NCBI GenBank assembly: GCA_907164885.2
Contig: OU015499.1
Coordinates: 148,922,739 to 148,986,738 of the forward strand
Direction of reading: 5' to 3'
Length of the DNA stretch: 64,000 nucleotides
From: Dolomedes plantarius
Taxonomy: Eukaryota > Arthropoda > Arachnida > Araneae > Dolomedidae
A model generated the notes under the pieces. That model did not search any database, was not told where the DNA came from, and saw only the letters and a program-made list of their open reading frames with translations. This document shows positions 33,434 through 45,262 of the stretch, piece by piece; position 1 is the first letter of the stretch; every line of letters starts with the position of its first letter. The translations under genes and the position numbers were made by a program.

Positions 33434-34523
33434 CACTGGTGTAAGAAATTAAGAGAATTTGCAGACTTGGTCGATTATCTCTAGAACTACTGTACCGATT
33501 TTACTGAAATTTGATATATATATACATTGATACAATACAATAAACAAAAAAATGACTTAATAGATGGTAACATAGGGCTCCAAGACCTCATCCCTATGCC
33601 TCACACCAGTCACAGTGCCTCTTTCAAAGACATGGAGAGGTGTGCGGCCATCCAACATGATGCCTGCCCAGACCATTAAACCTCCTCTGCCATAATGGTC
33701 GATTTCACGGACATTGGAGGGTAGGTAGCGGGTCTCTGGTTCTCTCCATATGAACGTACGGCGAGAATCGGTGTTTTGGCTCAACCGGGACTCATCAGTG
33801 AAGAGAACGGTCGCCCATTGATCCATACTCCAATCTCTATGCTCTCTGAACCATGATAAACGGATTTTTCTGTTCGTAGAAGTGAGCGGGACGCAAACAG
33901 TAGGTCTTCTTGCAAACAACCCTCTCTCATGAAGTCTTTTGGAAACAGTCACCCTTGATACATGGGTTCCTGTGGCTGCATATAAGTCACGAGAGAGCTG
34001 AGAAGCTGCAGCACTCCTGTTACGCCTCGCTATAATCGACAAATGGCGATCTACTCTGGACGTCGTGGCTCTTGTACGACCTTGCCCAGGCTTTCTCTCG
34101 ATGGATCCGGTATCCTGGAACTGTTTCATAAGTTACACACGACGCTGGGCGTTAAATTGAACTCTCTACAAATTTGGACTTGAGATTGGCCTGCTTCTAG
34201 CCTCCCCACAATTCGCCACCTCATTTCATCATCTAAACGTTGGTGGTTACTCCTTTTTACTGTTACAATTTGAAATTAACCGATTGTTGCAAAATAACAC
34301 CAAGAAATTCTCCGAGGTGTGCTAGCGAACGAAATGCGTCTTAACTTACGCGGACTTATAAAACCTGTTTCTCTACTGGCTCCGTCTACACACACGTGTA
34401 CGCTTACGTATTTGACGTACAAGATTTGCATTTTTGCCTAGATGCAGTGGTTTGACATTCAGTTCAGTTCTTTTCATGAAATTCGATAAAATATGCAAAT
34501 TCTCTTAATTTATTTCACCAGTC
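33434..34523 (-). mobile_element. Tc1-like element, catalytic C-terminal half deleted
   Basis: Inverted ends CACTGGTGTAAGAAATTAAG (left) and its imperfect inverse ending TTATTTCACCAGTC (right), each bordered by TA. The minus-strand frame 33557-34129 (190 residues) gives HTH and linker sequence ('PGQGRTRATTSRVDRHLS', 'SRVTVSKRLHERGL') and the first catalytic Asp in 'VLFTDESRLS'. It continues to 'GLMVWAGIMLDGRTPLHVFE'. It ends before the second Asp and the S-P-D-x-x-P-x-E motif, so the protein is catalytically dead. The start of the frame lacks the first ~50 residues of a Tc1 transposase. Unit B shows the TA junction without the element at 60303. Confidence 0.85.
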
Positions 34524-34964
34524 TAGAAGACCGGAAAGATCCTCTTTCAATGCATTTTCCAGAAAACTCTTTTTTCAGTGTGTTTTGTAAAGGAATCATT
34601 TAAAAAAATTTCAATATACCAATGAAATTTTGCGATAGTGTTTGACATATTACTCACTTTGTTTCGACCTAAAAGCTAAGTCCTATCAAGGCCCGATTTA
34701 GAAAATTCTTGACTATAGGCAAAACTCGGGATGTAGGCCCCCTAACACTAATGTGGGATTAAAATTTCCAAAATTGACACAAAAAAAATTAATCATGAAT
34801 CATTGTGAAAGTGCCATTTTACCAAGAATTGGCAATTTGAAGCGTAGAAGCCTGGAAAATTATCAAATATCAAAAAGCAATACAACATATTAACTTCATC
34901 ATTAAAACACCTATACAATGCAACCAGAAAACTTATTAATCCCTTACATACACTATAACATGCA

Positions 34965-35100
34965 TATGTCGTTACGTTGTTGTGACAGCTGATCTGACAA
35001 TCGCTCTGACTTCTCGCTCTGTTTTGGTCCTAGGTCGACCTCTGCCGTTCTGCCGCTTAAATCTCTTGTTGACCCACTTTTGCCAGCATCATCCTTCTTG
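34965..35100 (-). pseudogene. Possible Tc1-type transposase N-terminal remnant in unit A
   Basis: One minus frame reads 'KRQNGRGRPRTKTEREVR' then 'IVRSAVTTT' and a stop. This resembles the GRPR-motif linker of Tc1-like transposases. A counterpart lies at about 60985-61100. It is too short to be certain. Confidence 0.35.
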
Positions 35101-35605
35101 GTGTCTCCATTTTTTGTTGTTATAGAGTGTACTTAATTGCGACATTTCCTCACTCTGACCAAAGCATCAAAGGTCAAAATCTATGTGATCTTGCTATTTG
35201 CTCTATCTGGAAGCTTCAGTCATAATGTTAGAATTATGATCCAATTTTCGAAATATTTAATTGAATTCCATTAGATTTCTTAAAACTTAAGGACTTCTTC
35301 GAAATGCATATTCCTTTAAAGCTGATGTAAATTTTTAACTAACTTATTTCCTTTATAAATATAAGCTTATAATATAAATAATTTTCGGTCAGTGTCAGAT
35401 ATCTGTGGCGATTACACTATTGAAATTTTTTAGCAATTATTCTTTTTTGGAAATTTATAAATTTTAAATTTTCATCATTTGTAATTATAGATTATTTGCT
35501 GTTGTTTTATTTCTCTTAAAATTTTCACTGAAAATGATTATTATGTTTTATAACTTAAACAAATATTTTGACTGTGTGATTATACATATAAATAAGAAGT
35601 TTACA

Positions 35606-35745
35606 ATGAAAAATAAAATGTTTGACTTCATCACCTCTAATTCACCTCGGCAAGAAGAACTGAACGCTGCCCTAGCAAACCTGATAACAACTGGTAACTG
35701 CCCAATATATTTTGAAAGCAAAGGAAATTGTAAACAGTTATTCTA
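35606..35745 (+). pseudogene. hAT-like transposase N-terminal fragment (unit A)
   Basis: 'FITSNSPRQEELNAALANLI' then 'TTGNCPIYFESKGN' is read in the plus strand from ATG 35606. The pattern (ELNAA, then NCP-x-YF-x-ES) resembles the region just after the BED finger in hAT transposases. The frame stops soon after. The unit B counterpart is 61608-61745. Confidence 0.4.
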
Positions 35746-36281
35746 AAGATTAATAGATTTTAAAGCATATTAACTAAAGCTTTACTTTTAAAAAATTTAT
35801 TCCATTCTGCATCATAATAATTCTAATACTTTCAAAAGCGGAAGAAAGTTTTCCAGAACTTTTTGTGACGCAAAATTTTAACATTCTTAACAATTTTCTA
35901 CTGTACCTTCAACGCTTGTGAACATATCTGGATTTTCTTTTATGACAACAGTTTTCTTAAGTTTAATTATTACTGAGAAATATTTGATGTCAAAGTGCGT
36001 GACGGTATCCAAAAACGAAAAATATTCAGGTAGTTTCTTCTAACGAAATTACCGCGGGTTATTAACATAGGGTTACTTGTCGTTGTTTACCTCTTTTGTA
36101 AGTATATAGGTATGTGTTATGTATAAATGTATCTATACATATGTACGTATGTATGTATACACATATGTATGGCAAAATTTTGACGCATTTTGGTAATTTC
36201 TGTTTAACTGCTTAATCTGTTTTTCTATTTAACTTTTTTTCTCTCCGCAGGACCGTTATTGTGGAACGTAATCCTAAGTTA
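35746..36281. other. Unassigned AT-rich sequence with (GTAT)n-like tract
   Basis: The 36110-36175 stretch alternates 'tatgtatgtatacacatatg'. No gene was seen. A 'tttttctctccgcag' acceptor-like site at 36249 precedes only a 17-codon frame. Confidence 0.4.
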
Positions 36282-37355
36282 AAAAAATCTTTTCGAGTGT
36301 TTTGATCCCATGGGTTGGAGGGTGAATGCAGCGTGACTTTAATATTTAGCACTGAAATGTAGCACGCAACACACGCTGTTGAAAGGAAAGAAATGCTTGA
36401 ATATTAGACAGAGCAGGACTCACAGCGAGAAAAATGTAATAAACCCAAATTGTAATTACGATAAAAAGGAGCTTTTGAAAAAACAAATATTTATTTAAAT
36501 TAAAAACGATGAAAAAAAAATACAAATAAGATATTAAACTAAACATTTTTTAAAATCAACTGAAGTTAAATCAAAATGATTTTATTGAATTATAATGAAT
36601 TTCTACATTTACTTCAAAATTAATTTTGAAGATTTATTTTTATGCTTGCCTTTTATCGTTTATAACACGCTCCTTTTATTACAATAATGTAAACAATTCA
36701 ACAGGAACTAAAACTTATAAAGAGGACATAGACTGCCGAACAAATTAACTGAAAACCTACCCTAGCGTTAAAAATTTTAACTTTTCAATAAAAGTTTGCG
36801 CAGTTGAAACAAATCCTCATAGTGAAATCGGACAAATATAACTAAAATTAAATAATTAAACGGAGCAAGATAATTAGTCTGTAGTCGATATTAGTTTTTA
36901 GTCTGTTACCTCGATTTATGGTTTAGTTCCGTTACTGCCACAGAATCTTGCCTAATGGTGCGTTGTGTCCTAAGTGCGCGATTTCTGTTTATTTTTGTCT
37001 ACATTCTTACTGTTAATAATTATCTTGCTCTGTTGAATTATTTAATTTAAGTTATATATGATTCTTCTATTACACCTTTTACCAGTTCTGTTCAGGATCC
37101 AGGTGTGACAATTTTGATGATATCTCTATTTATTTCTCATCCATACGATCATTTACAGTTTCCGTTTTAAGAGAATTCGTGTTTTGTTGTGATTCTTTGA
37201 AAAAAAAAACTCTCTCTCTCTCCATCAACTCAGAAGAGTGAGGTAAAATCGACCAATGCGTCAGGACGTTTGATAAGATTTCATATTTGGATCCATCTTC
37301 GATAATACGTAACATACCAAAATTCTGGGATGATTTCGTAAAAGGGAGATATATG

Positions 37356-37601
37356 AGGCGGTGGAAGGCAAAGTGGTGCAAGTCAGTAAGTCAAATGGTG
37401 TAAGTCAAAAGAGTTTTACTGCAAAAACTACAAAAAATTCCACTATAAATTGAACAAATTATAATTCATAATAATTATTATAATATTGCAAATTACAATT
37501 ATTTACAATTCCACTATAAATTGAACATGGAGATTATATTTCTGCCCTTAAATAAAAAAAGTTGAAAATGTGACTTACACTACTTTGCCATTCACCGCCT
37601 C
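37356..37601. mobile_element. 246-bp MITE with ~31-bp TIRs (GAGGCGGTG...), family unknown
   Basis: The left end GAGGCGGTGGAAGGCAAAG and the right end (inverse of GAGGCGGTGAATGGCAAAG) match over about 31 bp. Copy 1 near 6585 reads 'gagatatataaaaattcaa' without it, so insertion is certain. Flanking ATAT is the only target-repeat candidate. A 19-bp direct repeat 'ttccactataaattgaaca' lies inside. Confidence 0.85.
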
Positions 37602-37822
37602 ATATCACAATTGAATTGAAATGATCTCCACGTACATTAATTTACATAATGAAAATTTAATTACAGTGAAGAATAAATTTTTATTTTTTTTTCTACATTT
37701 TTATCTTACAAGGGAAAAAACTCAGATTCTGAGATATTGTCCAACAACAACCTTAAACCCATATGTTCACTGGAAAACCCATAACAAACCAAGTCTAGGA
37801 GCTCTTGTTTAGAGCACACATA

Positions 37823-39137
37823 CAAGGTGCGCCCATAAAGTAACCGGACAATTTTTTTATGAATAAGAAAAATATTACTCACAGTCAAATATATTTATCT
37901 CCTTCAAAATAATCGCCAATGGAGTCTATACAATTTTTCCAACGTTTCTTCAAGTCATGGAAACACTGTTTAAAGGCCTTGGAAATCACCGATCGCAAAA
38001 TACGCTTAACATTTGATTTAGTATTCGAGACGATTTCAAATCTCTGTCATTTGATGGCCATCTTAAGCTTCGGAAAAAGGAGAAAATCAGCTGGCGATAA
38101 GTCGGGAGAATATGGTGGGTGATTTATCACAGTAATTGAATGCAAGATATTGTTGTACTGAAATTGTTGTATGGGGCCTAGCCTTATCGTGTAAAAGAAA
38201 CCATTGCCCAGATTCAAATAGTTCCTTCCTAACTCGCCTTATCCTGTTTCTTAATCGAAAAAGCATCTCCTAGTAAAATTACTGATCAATTGTTTGATTT
38301 TCAGAAACAAATTCGTGGTGAATAAATCCTTTGTATTAAAAAAATGAAATCAGCATCAACTTAGTTTTTGAATTTGACCTCCGTGCCCCCCCCCCTTTTT
38401 TTGTATGGGAGAAGACGGTCTTTTCCACTGTGCACTTTGTCTTTTTGTTTCTGGGTGGTACTGTAGACACCAGGTATCATCTCCTGCTAAAATACACTTT
38501 AAGAAACTGTTGTCTTGTTGCGCAGTAGTAAGCAAATCTTCACAGCAAGCTTTTCTGTCTTCTATTTTCTGTTCTGTCAAAATCCGAGGCACAAGTCGAC
38601 CACAAACTTGTCTTATTTTCAGATTTTCAATTAAAATTTATCTATAGCTTTCTTTGCTTATCCCAAGCATGTCAGAAAGTTGCTTAGTTGATACAAGTCT
38701 GTTAGCTTTTACCAAAGAACAAATTTTCAAAACTTTTCCCTCATTCTTTGAATTTGAAGGTCTTTGGTTTATCTTCAATGCTTTCTCGCCGACATTTAAA
38801 ACGGTTCTACCATTCATACACTTGTGTTCTTGATAACGATGTATCACTATATACTGTTCGAATCATCCCAAAAGATTCGGTAGCAGATTTACCTAATTTG
38901 TAACAAAATTTAATGTTACAATGTTGTTGCATTCCGAAATTTTTATTTGTACAATGCCTTCTTAGTAAATGAAAATTTCTACGGCGTTTTGATGTGCAAA
39001 TAACTAAATAACCAGTTTAAACTGGCTTTAACAAGAGTTGACATGTGATTCTTTCTAGCCAGGCGATTGTTCTTTCACCTTTTTTTATTTTATGGTTTGA
39101 TCTTTTAATTTGTTTGTTACTTTATGGGCGCACCTTG
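37823..39137 (-). mobile_element. Full-length mariner with dead transposase (copy 2)
   Basis: Ends CAAGGTGCGCCCATAAAGTAA and its inverse; length 1315 bp; TA before the left end. Minus-strand frames: 38638-38847 (HTH region, 'SLVKANRLVSTKQLSDMLGI') and 38356-38592 ('ILAGDDTWCLQYHPETKRQS', first Asp in G-D-D-T-W instead of the usual G-D-E-T-W). 'KKRWKNCIDSIGDYFEGD' lies near 37900. Frames are interrupted, so no transposase can be made. Confidence 0.85.
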
Positions 39138-39403
39138 CAATAGATACGTTCCTTTTCTCCAGGTCATGGAGTAACTTGTTTACGGGAGGAATGCACATTT
39201 AAAAACCTTCTTTCACTAACTTTGTAAGTTCTCAGGCGAACTGTTGGATCCCCAAAGGTTACCACATTTCGCATAGTCACATACTGATTTTTTTTAACGC
39301 GCTGGCGACCGAAGCGGTAAAAAAATTTAAAATGAGAGTTACTACTGGAGAGTAAAAGGAGAAGATTCCGTAAATAAAATGACTTTCATTTAATCTTAAG
39401 TGA

Positions 39404-40061
39404 TTAACCCCTTGCGCACCAGGCTGACTTTACCATTGAATACATTGAAAACCAGATTTCTTCGATTTTCTTGAAACTGAAGTTTTGGATGTATTTCAAT
39501 TCAGAATACATGAGTAATATGCAAATTAGGAAAATGATACATTATTTGTGCTTCAAAGCTATTATTACACTATTATTATCTTGTTTACAAAGATCTGAAA
39601 AACTTGCAAAGTACTGAAAAATCTACGTTTCAGTAAAAAATATAGAAACAAAAATTATTTAGCAAATACATAACGGAAAATAAAGGTATGAAAATGAGAA
39701 CATGGGTGAAGTTTTCAATGTTTTTACATAATTTAGTATCAGTAATTGTTAAATTGTAATTAATTTAATGATTTTTTTAGAAGTGCTCGATGCTGCAAAA
39801 TGCAGGATTTCCCGGGCATCCGCTGCACATTTTTCTTGTATGTCGAAAAAGAAGAGATAAATCAACTAAAGGTGATTTGGCAATGTGAAATGTAATCAGC
39901 TCAGATTACCAAACCACAATTTTCACGCATAGTGTAATAACCAAGCAACAATTAAAGTGAATGTGCTGAAATAGAGTAATGACGTACACATGCACGTCAT
40001 GGTTTTGGGTCACGGGAATTTTATGACGTACGCATGTACGTGATGGTGCTCAAGGGGTCAA
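39404..40061. mobile_element. piggyBac-type MITE, 650 bp, TTAA target
   Basis: The element 39408-40057 begins CCCCTTGCGCACCA and ends with the inverse TGGTGCTCAAGGGG. TTAA lies at 39404-39407 and TCAA (decayed TTAA) at 40058-40061. Copy 1 of the unit near 8380 reads 'aaatcattaaatttgtctac' with a single TTAA, the empty site. Two near-palindromes 'atgacgtacgcatgtacgt' occur near the right end (about 39980 and 40025). No coding region is present. Confidence 0.85.
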
Positions 40062-40234
40062 ATTTGTCTACAAAAACAAAAACGAAACTTTTAATGCATT
40101 AAAACGGGAGATCCTCCTACATCTAGAATATATTTCCTAAAATTGCATAACACAAGTATTAACGACGAACACATGTTTTGAAGTATAAAAAGTTTTATTT
40201 CGGAATTCGAGGGGAAGCACAATTCAAATAAAAT

Positions 40235-40362
40235 CAGAGTCTCAGATGCATGAGGGGAAAAAAACACTATCTTTTTCCAAAATATAGAAGTAATCCTCAA
40301 GCTACTGTGATAATCGTAGTGAGAATTGCCAATGGTAGTCAAAGAATCCAAAGCATTAAATA
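40235..40362. other. Unassigned sequence flanking the Tc1 insertion
   Basis: A minus-strand open frame passes through it ('NALDSLTTIGNSHYDYHSSL') and into the Tc1 end. No family is recognised; it may be chance. Confidence 0.3.
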
Positions 40363-41759
40363 CACTGCTGGCCACCCAAATTACAACACAAAGAAAGACA
40401 AGAGATATCACAATAAAATTTATTTTGTAGATAACATGTTGACCAAGTATCAAATGATTAAATTTATAGATTTCTGTGAAGTGTGGTTCCTGCCAAAATC
40501 AGTAGCCAGAGTAGCCGCCATTGTTGGAGATCACCGCTGCCACACGCCACGGCATTGATTCAAAGAGACTTTGGATGAGTTCTTGGGGTACAGCAGACCA
40601 AGCAGCTTCCACACGTTGCCAAAATTGATTTGCTGTGGCATCTGGGTCAATCGTAGAGCAACCATGGACCACATGTTTCCTATCGGCGAAAGATCCGGAG
40701 AGCGAGGCGGCCAGGGAAGCAATTCAATCTGGCGATTGACGAAGAACCGTTGGACAATGCGTGCCACGTGTGGTCGTGCATTATCCTGTTGAAATATGGC
40801 TGTGGGCAAGCCCTGAAGGTAAGGAAGGACAACTGGCTCCAAAACCTCAGAGATGTAGCGTTGGTTGTTTAAAGTACCGGCAATGCGTACTAGAGGTGTG
40901 CGAGAGTGATATCCAATACCGCCCCATACCATAATACCCGGTGCAGGACCAGTGTGGCGGTGCATAACGCAGCTGTTCAGCATACTCTCTTCACGGTGTC
41001 TCCAGACTCGAATGCGACCATCGTGGTGTTGCAGACAGAAGCGTGACTCGTCAGTAAAGACAATTTCATTCCATTCTGCCGTTCACATCCTTCTGTCATC
41101 GCACCATTGGCGGCGGAGACGTCTGTGGTTCTGCGTCAAGGGTAGACAAAGCAATGGACGTCTTGCGGACAGACCACTCTGCTGTAAACGGAGTCGAATG
41201 GTACGCGCAGACACTGGATGATGCGTTACAAACTGCATGTGCTGTGCTATGGTTCGTGATGTGACTGAGCGATCCGTCACTGCCATGCGCACAATTTGCC
41301 TGTCATCACGTGAAGTGGTGCGCTGAGGTGGATGCAATCGAACACGCCGGTCCGTCGTACCCTCCTGCATCCAAAGATCACATATCCGCATTACAGTTGT
41401 TTCGTTTCGTGCAACACGACTACCGATTTCCCTGAAAGATAATCCGCATTCTCGGTAGGTCACTATCCTTCCTCTGTCGAACTCGAATACTTGATAAAAA
41501 GATTATCACTGTTTTCGACGAGGCATAATTGATCGTTTTTTTTGAAAAAACCACAAGAAAAACACAATTGCCGAACTTGAAATCGTCGAAATCTCCAAGC
41601 CTTAAATAGCGCTTTGAAGTGGCGCCACAGGCGCGCGTGATGTGCGTCTGCGCTGAAATTCTAATCATTTGCATATCTCACCTCTGCTAATGCATGTTGT
41701 AAATTTCATGTTATTTGCATGTTTCTTTCAGGGTGTTGCATTTACAGTGGCCAGCAGTG
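40363..41759 (-). mobile_element. Full-length Tc1-like element, nonsense and catalytic Glu lost
   Basis: TIRs begin CACTGCTGGCCAC at both ends, each bordered by TA; length 1397 bp. The N-terminal frame (41083-41463) has paired HTH sequence 'MTYRECGLSFREIGSRVARN' and 'HHPVSARTIRLRLQQ'. It ends at a TGA where a codon of the 'W-x-E-I-V-F-T-D-E-S-R' segment is expected just after. The C-terminal frame (40531-40983) has 'IFQQDNARPHVAR' (second Asp) and 'SPDLSPIGNMW'. Tc1 family proteins have Glu where this Gly (codon at 40678-40680) stands. The original protein would have been about 340 residues. Two changes suffice to explain its inactivity, so decay is relatively recent. Confidence 0.9.
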
Positions 41760-42448
41760 TAGTTGCCGCAGACATGAATTTGGCCTCGAGGCTACACTGC
41801 CTCACTAACTGAAAAAATTATTTCGACGAGTCGTCTTCTGAAGGGTTTATGTACAATTTTACCTTTCGCACAGCCCAGAGATTCCAATGCTTGTGATTTC
41901 ACTAAATAGAGTTGCGCGCGCTGTTCCAGCAGGACCGATAGGGGGCGGGGATCTGATAGTCTCTACAACATCAACATCATAAACGCAGACGAAACGAAAT
42001 TTAGCTATGGTACAGGGAATTGTATGAGATTAATGTACAACGCTTTGGCATGTAATTTTCCATGTTTTTATTAACTTCCTTTCTTGTTTGTTTGTTTGTG
42101 TGTTTGTCCAGTACAAATCTTGCAATCGATTTTTAACTAATTCCCCGATTAGCTAGACATTTGCAACTTTTAGAATAGCTCAGAACACGATGACAATGCA
42201 TTCTTTTGATAATTTTAGCCATCGTTAAGGAGCATTGAATTCCTTTTCAGTTAATTTTGTTTTGTAGACTGGTGCAGCCATCTATCAGCTGGGACGAAAA
42301 TTAAAAGTTAAACGCAAGTAAACGTCCAATTAACTTCATTTTCTTCCAAGTTGATGGGATAATTCATCAAAAAAAAATTTTAAAAAGTATTTATTAATAC
42401 ATAGAATTGTCAAGTTTATATGATTCAACAGAAAATTTAAAAACATGG
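41760..42448. other. Unassigned region between Tc1 and pogo-like element
   Basis: No gene was recognised. A short (TTTG)n tract lies near 42085-42105, followed by 'tgtccagtacaaatcttgca'. Confidence 0.4.
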
Positions 42449-42450
42449 TA

Positions 42451-45262
42451 GGGGAGACCTATATACCTAGGGCCACCCCACTTTATTTGAATAGTATTTA
42501 GCTCTAGGTTTTATTACTCAGTTGGGTGAGTGACAACAGAAATCGCTACTTTAGCAGCCAATTAGAAATCTTGGAGGAGAAAGCTGTGGCAAGTTATAAG
42601 TGAAAAACGTTTTTGCATGGTCTGAAGTAAAATTTTGCTGCTCATCTCTTTTATTGTTTTATAAAGGTAAATCAAATACTTTTCTTTGAATTCTAGTACA
42701 TAATTTTGTTTGCAATATTAAGTACTAAATGAGGTATTAAAAAAGTCCCCTCTCAATGTGGGTTTTCAGTAGAGACATTTTGTATGAAATTACCTAGTCT
42801 TGGACCTAGGGCCACATAGTTGCCTTGCACCTAGATCCATGGCCCTAGGTACAGCTGTAATCGTATTCTGGATGTTGTTATTTTATTGAAAAAGTTTTCA
42901 TAATAAATGGAGGAAAAATCTGAACAATTTTGATTTAGTTAAATGTTTTTTATTGGATATAATTTAAATAGAAAGGGTACTACATATTTTGCTCTGGAAC
43001 TGTCAATATGCTTGACTTACAAAAAATATGTTTGCTGCTATTATTATTATTCAGGATTATTAATTTGTTTATATAAACATGAGAATCTATTTAAAAAAAT
43101 CATATTCATAAAAGCAAAAGTATAATTCTAAATAAGGTGTATACGACATTTTAAGTAAATTTTAAACCTCTATCCTATTTTCATACCACGAATTCCTAAT
43201 TTATCAGTAGGGTAATTACAATTTCGAAATTATTTCTTTAGATGTCTAGAAATCCTGATAGAATAAAGCGATCAAAGCTTAATGCATATAATGTAACTGC
43301 AGATGCAGAAGCAGTTTTGATTGATGAAGTTCCGGTTCGGACTGCATGCAGCACGACAGTTTGGAGTAAATAGAACAACACAGCAAAGACACATTGACTT
43401 TTGTAGGAAGACTAATGCTGAAAATACAGAATTATATTGTGCATATTCTAACCGATGTGCTATTTGTATGGTAATTTGTAACAATGAAGAGAGTGTCCTG
43501 GTCAGTACCTTGTCATTGCATGCAATATTCATTTTGTGTTGTCAAAACAACAGGTTAAAAAGCTTCCTTTTGAGTATGCAAAAGCAAAAAAAAGTATCCA
43601 AAGTCCTGGGATGCAAATGGTGAAGCTGATGATCAGTGGTACTATGATTTTATCAAAAGAAATAAGGTTCTGTCACTAAGAAAACCCCAAGCCACAATTT
43701 TATCAAGAGCTACAAGTTTCAATAAAACAAATGTTAACATCTTTTTTTAGAAGTATCAGGAGGTATTAGCAAACTATAAGTATTTGCCTGAATCCATCTA
43801 TAATGTGGACGAAACGGGCATTACGGCAGTGCACACACCGGCCAAGGTTATAGCCCCCAAAAGGCAAGAAACATGTTGGCGGCATGACTTCTGGTGAACG
43901 AAGAACTAATATAACTATTATTTGCAGTGTAAATGCATGCAATAAGAAATTCCGTGCCCCCCTATGATGACTTTTCCAAGAGTGAACTTCAAAAACCACA
44001 TGCTGAAAGGAGCACCTCCAGGAACCGGGGGAACAGCACATATTAGTGGCTGGTCAAATGCCGAAAAATTTGTTGAATTTTTTAAGCATATTATTCACCA
44101 TGTCAAATGTTCAGAGGATCAAAAAGTCTTGTTACTCTTGTACAACCACGAAATCCAAGTCAGAATTGAAGCAATCACTTTGACTAAAGAACATGGCGTA
44201 GTTATACTTACTTTCCCTCCACATACCAGCCATAAACTTCAACCTTTGGATAGAGGCGTGTTTGGATCATTTAAGAAATACTATAGTACAGCATGTAGTA
44301 ATTGGATGCTGCCAAACCCTCGGAAACCAATCGCCATATATGAAGTTGAAGAGAATGTTGGCAAATCATATCCTTTGGTCTTTACTCCTGCAAACATTCT
44401 AGCGGGCTTTCGCGTGTCTGGTATACGGCCAGTGAATCTAAACATATTCACTGATGATGAATATTTGAGTTCAAGTGTGACCGGCAGACCAGATCCATCC
44501 ATAAATTGCCAAAATAACGACTTTCCCGAGGAAGAAAGTGAGTCAACAATGACGGAACTGGAAGTTTCTGTATCAAACTCAGTTTCACGACCTGCAGAAT
44601 ATTCAGAGCCTTCGGAATCAAACTCTATTTCATGTGCTGCTGAATTTTATGAGCTTTGTACATCTAACGCCATTTCATTTGTAACGCCTGAACATGTACG
44701 GCTTTTTCCAAAAGCAAAACCTCGTACATCCAAAAGAAGCGTCCGAAAACCAGGGAGATGTAAAATACTGACAGACACTCCAGAAAAGAAAGAAATCGAA
44801 GAACAACATGCAATTAGAATGGCCGAAAGAAAAAGAAAAATTGTGAAAAAACCCGTGTTTCAAATAGAGGCAACTTTATCTGAATAATGATGAATCATTA
44901 TGAAAATACTTGTAATTCACTAATAATTTGGCACATATTCATTTGGTTTCTGTTATAAAATTCATGTGTATATGATAATTTTCTATTCATTATAGATTAA
45001 AACCTAACTTTTAGGGAATGGCCCTAGGTACACAAGATACTGGATCTAGGTACAATGCTGTCTTGTACCTAGGGCCATTTGTGAAGTTTCTTAAAAAACC
45101 TTCAATTTCAAAGAATTTATTATTTTGAGTATTTATATTAACCCCAATGGGAAGGTGATTAGAATAACAATGTGTCCATATCAGTTTCCCGATTTTAAAC
45201 AGGTCACTGGGTCTGTCTTCGTTCATTGACAAAAGGTGGCCCTAGGTACACAGTTCCCCCCC
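42451..45262 (+). mobile_element. Full-length pogo-like DNA transposon
   Basis: Terminal inverted repeats: GGGGAGACCTATATACCTAG left, inverse of GGGGGGGAACTGTGTACC right, both running into CCTAGGGCCACC. Each end is bordered by TA. Additional copies of CCTAGGGCCA or its inverse lie near both ends (42472, 42805, 42838, 45016, 45070, 45236). They form a sub-terminal array like transposase-binding sites. It contains the transposase pseudogene at 43242-44887. The 2.8-kb length fits an autonomous ancestor. Confidence 0.85.
43242..44887 (+). pseudogene. pogo/Tigger-type (DDE_1) transposase, inactivated
   Basis: An N-terminal ATG at 43242 ('MSRNPDRIKRSKLNAYNVTA') is followed by frameshifts. Then come 'AARQFGVNRTTQQRH' (psq-like HTH), 'FIKRNKVLSLRKPQA' (CENP-B-like region) and 'LPESIYNVDETGIT' (first Asp). 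The 307-codon open frame 43964-44887 holds the rest: 'GGTAHISGWSN', 'VLLLLYNHEI' and 'PPHTSHKLQPLDRGVFGSF' (third Asp), then an acidic tail and a basic C-terminus 'KRKIVKKP'. At codon 60 of this frame Tyr (TAC, 44141) stands where the family has the second catalytic Asp ('LLLDNH'). The product would be catalytically dead even if the upstream frames were joined. Confidence 0.85.

Larger units (their letters stand above)
30664..35745. repeat. Large duplicated unit A (pairs with 54137-61745)
   Basis: Colinear similarity runs from the Helitron interior to 'aaaggaaattgtaaacagtt'. Several stretches are nearly identical, for example 31270-31420 ('ccacgggtttcaggcacgtt') and 34600-35270. The short open frames at 31580-32219 and 32880-33484 exist in both copies but match no family I know. 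The sequence at 31412 ('tgtatatataaaaatcgatg') resembles a Helitron 5' end. Unit A differs by a Tc1 insertion; unit B by three nested insertions and a rearranged Tc1 site. Confidence 0.75.
36282..40234. repeat. Large dispersed repeat unit, copy 2
   Basis: Colinear with 3985-8546 (see that entry). It carries the mariner at 37823-39137 plus two MITEs absent from copy 1. Similarity ends at 'aaataaaatcagag' (40234). Between the named elements there is AT-rich non-coding sequence only. Confidence 0.8.
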
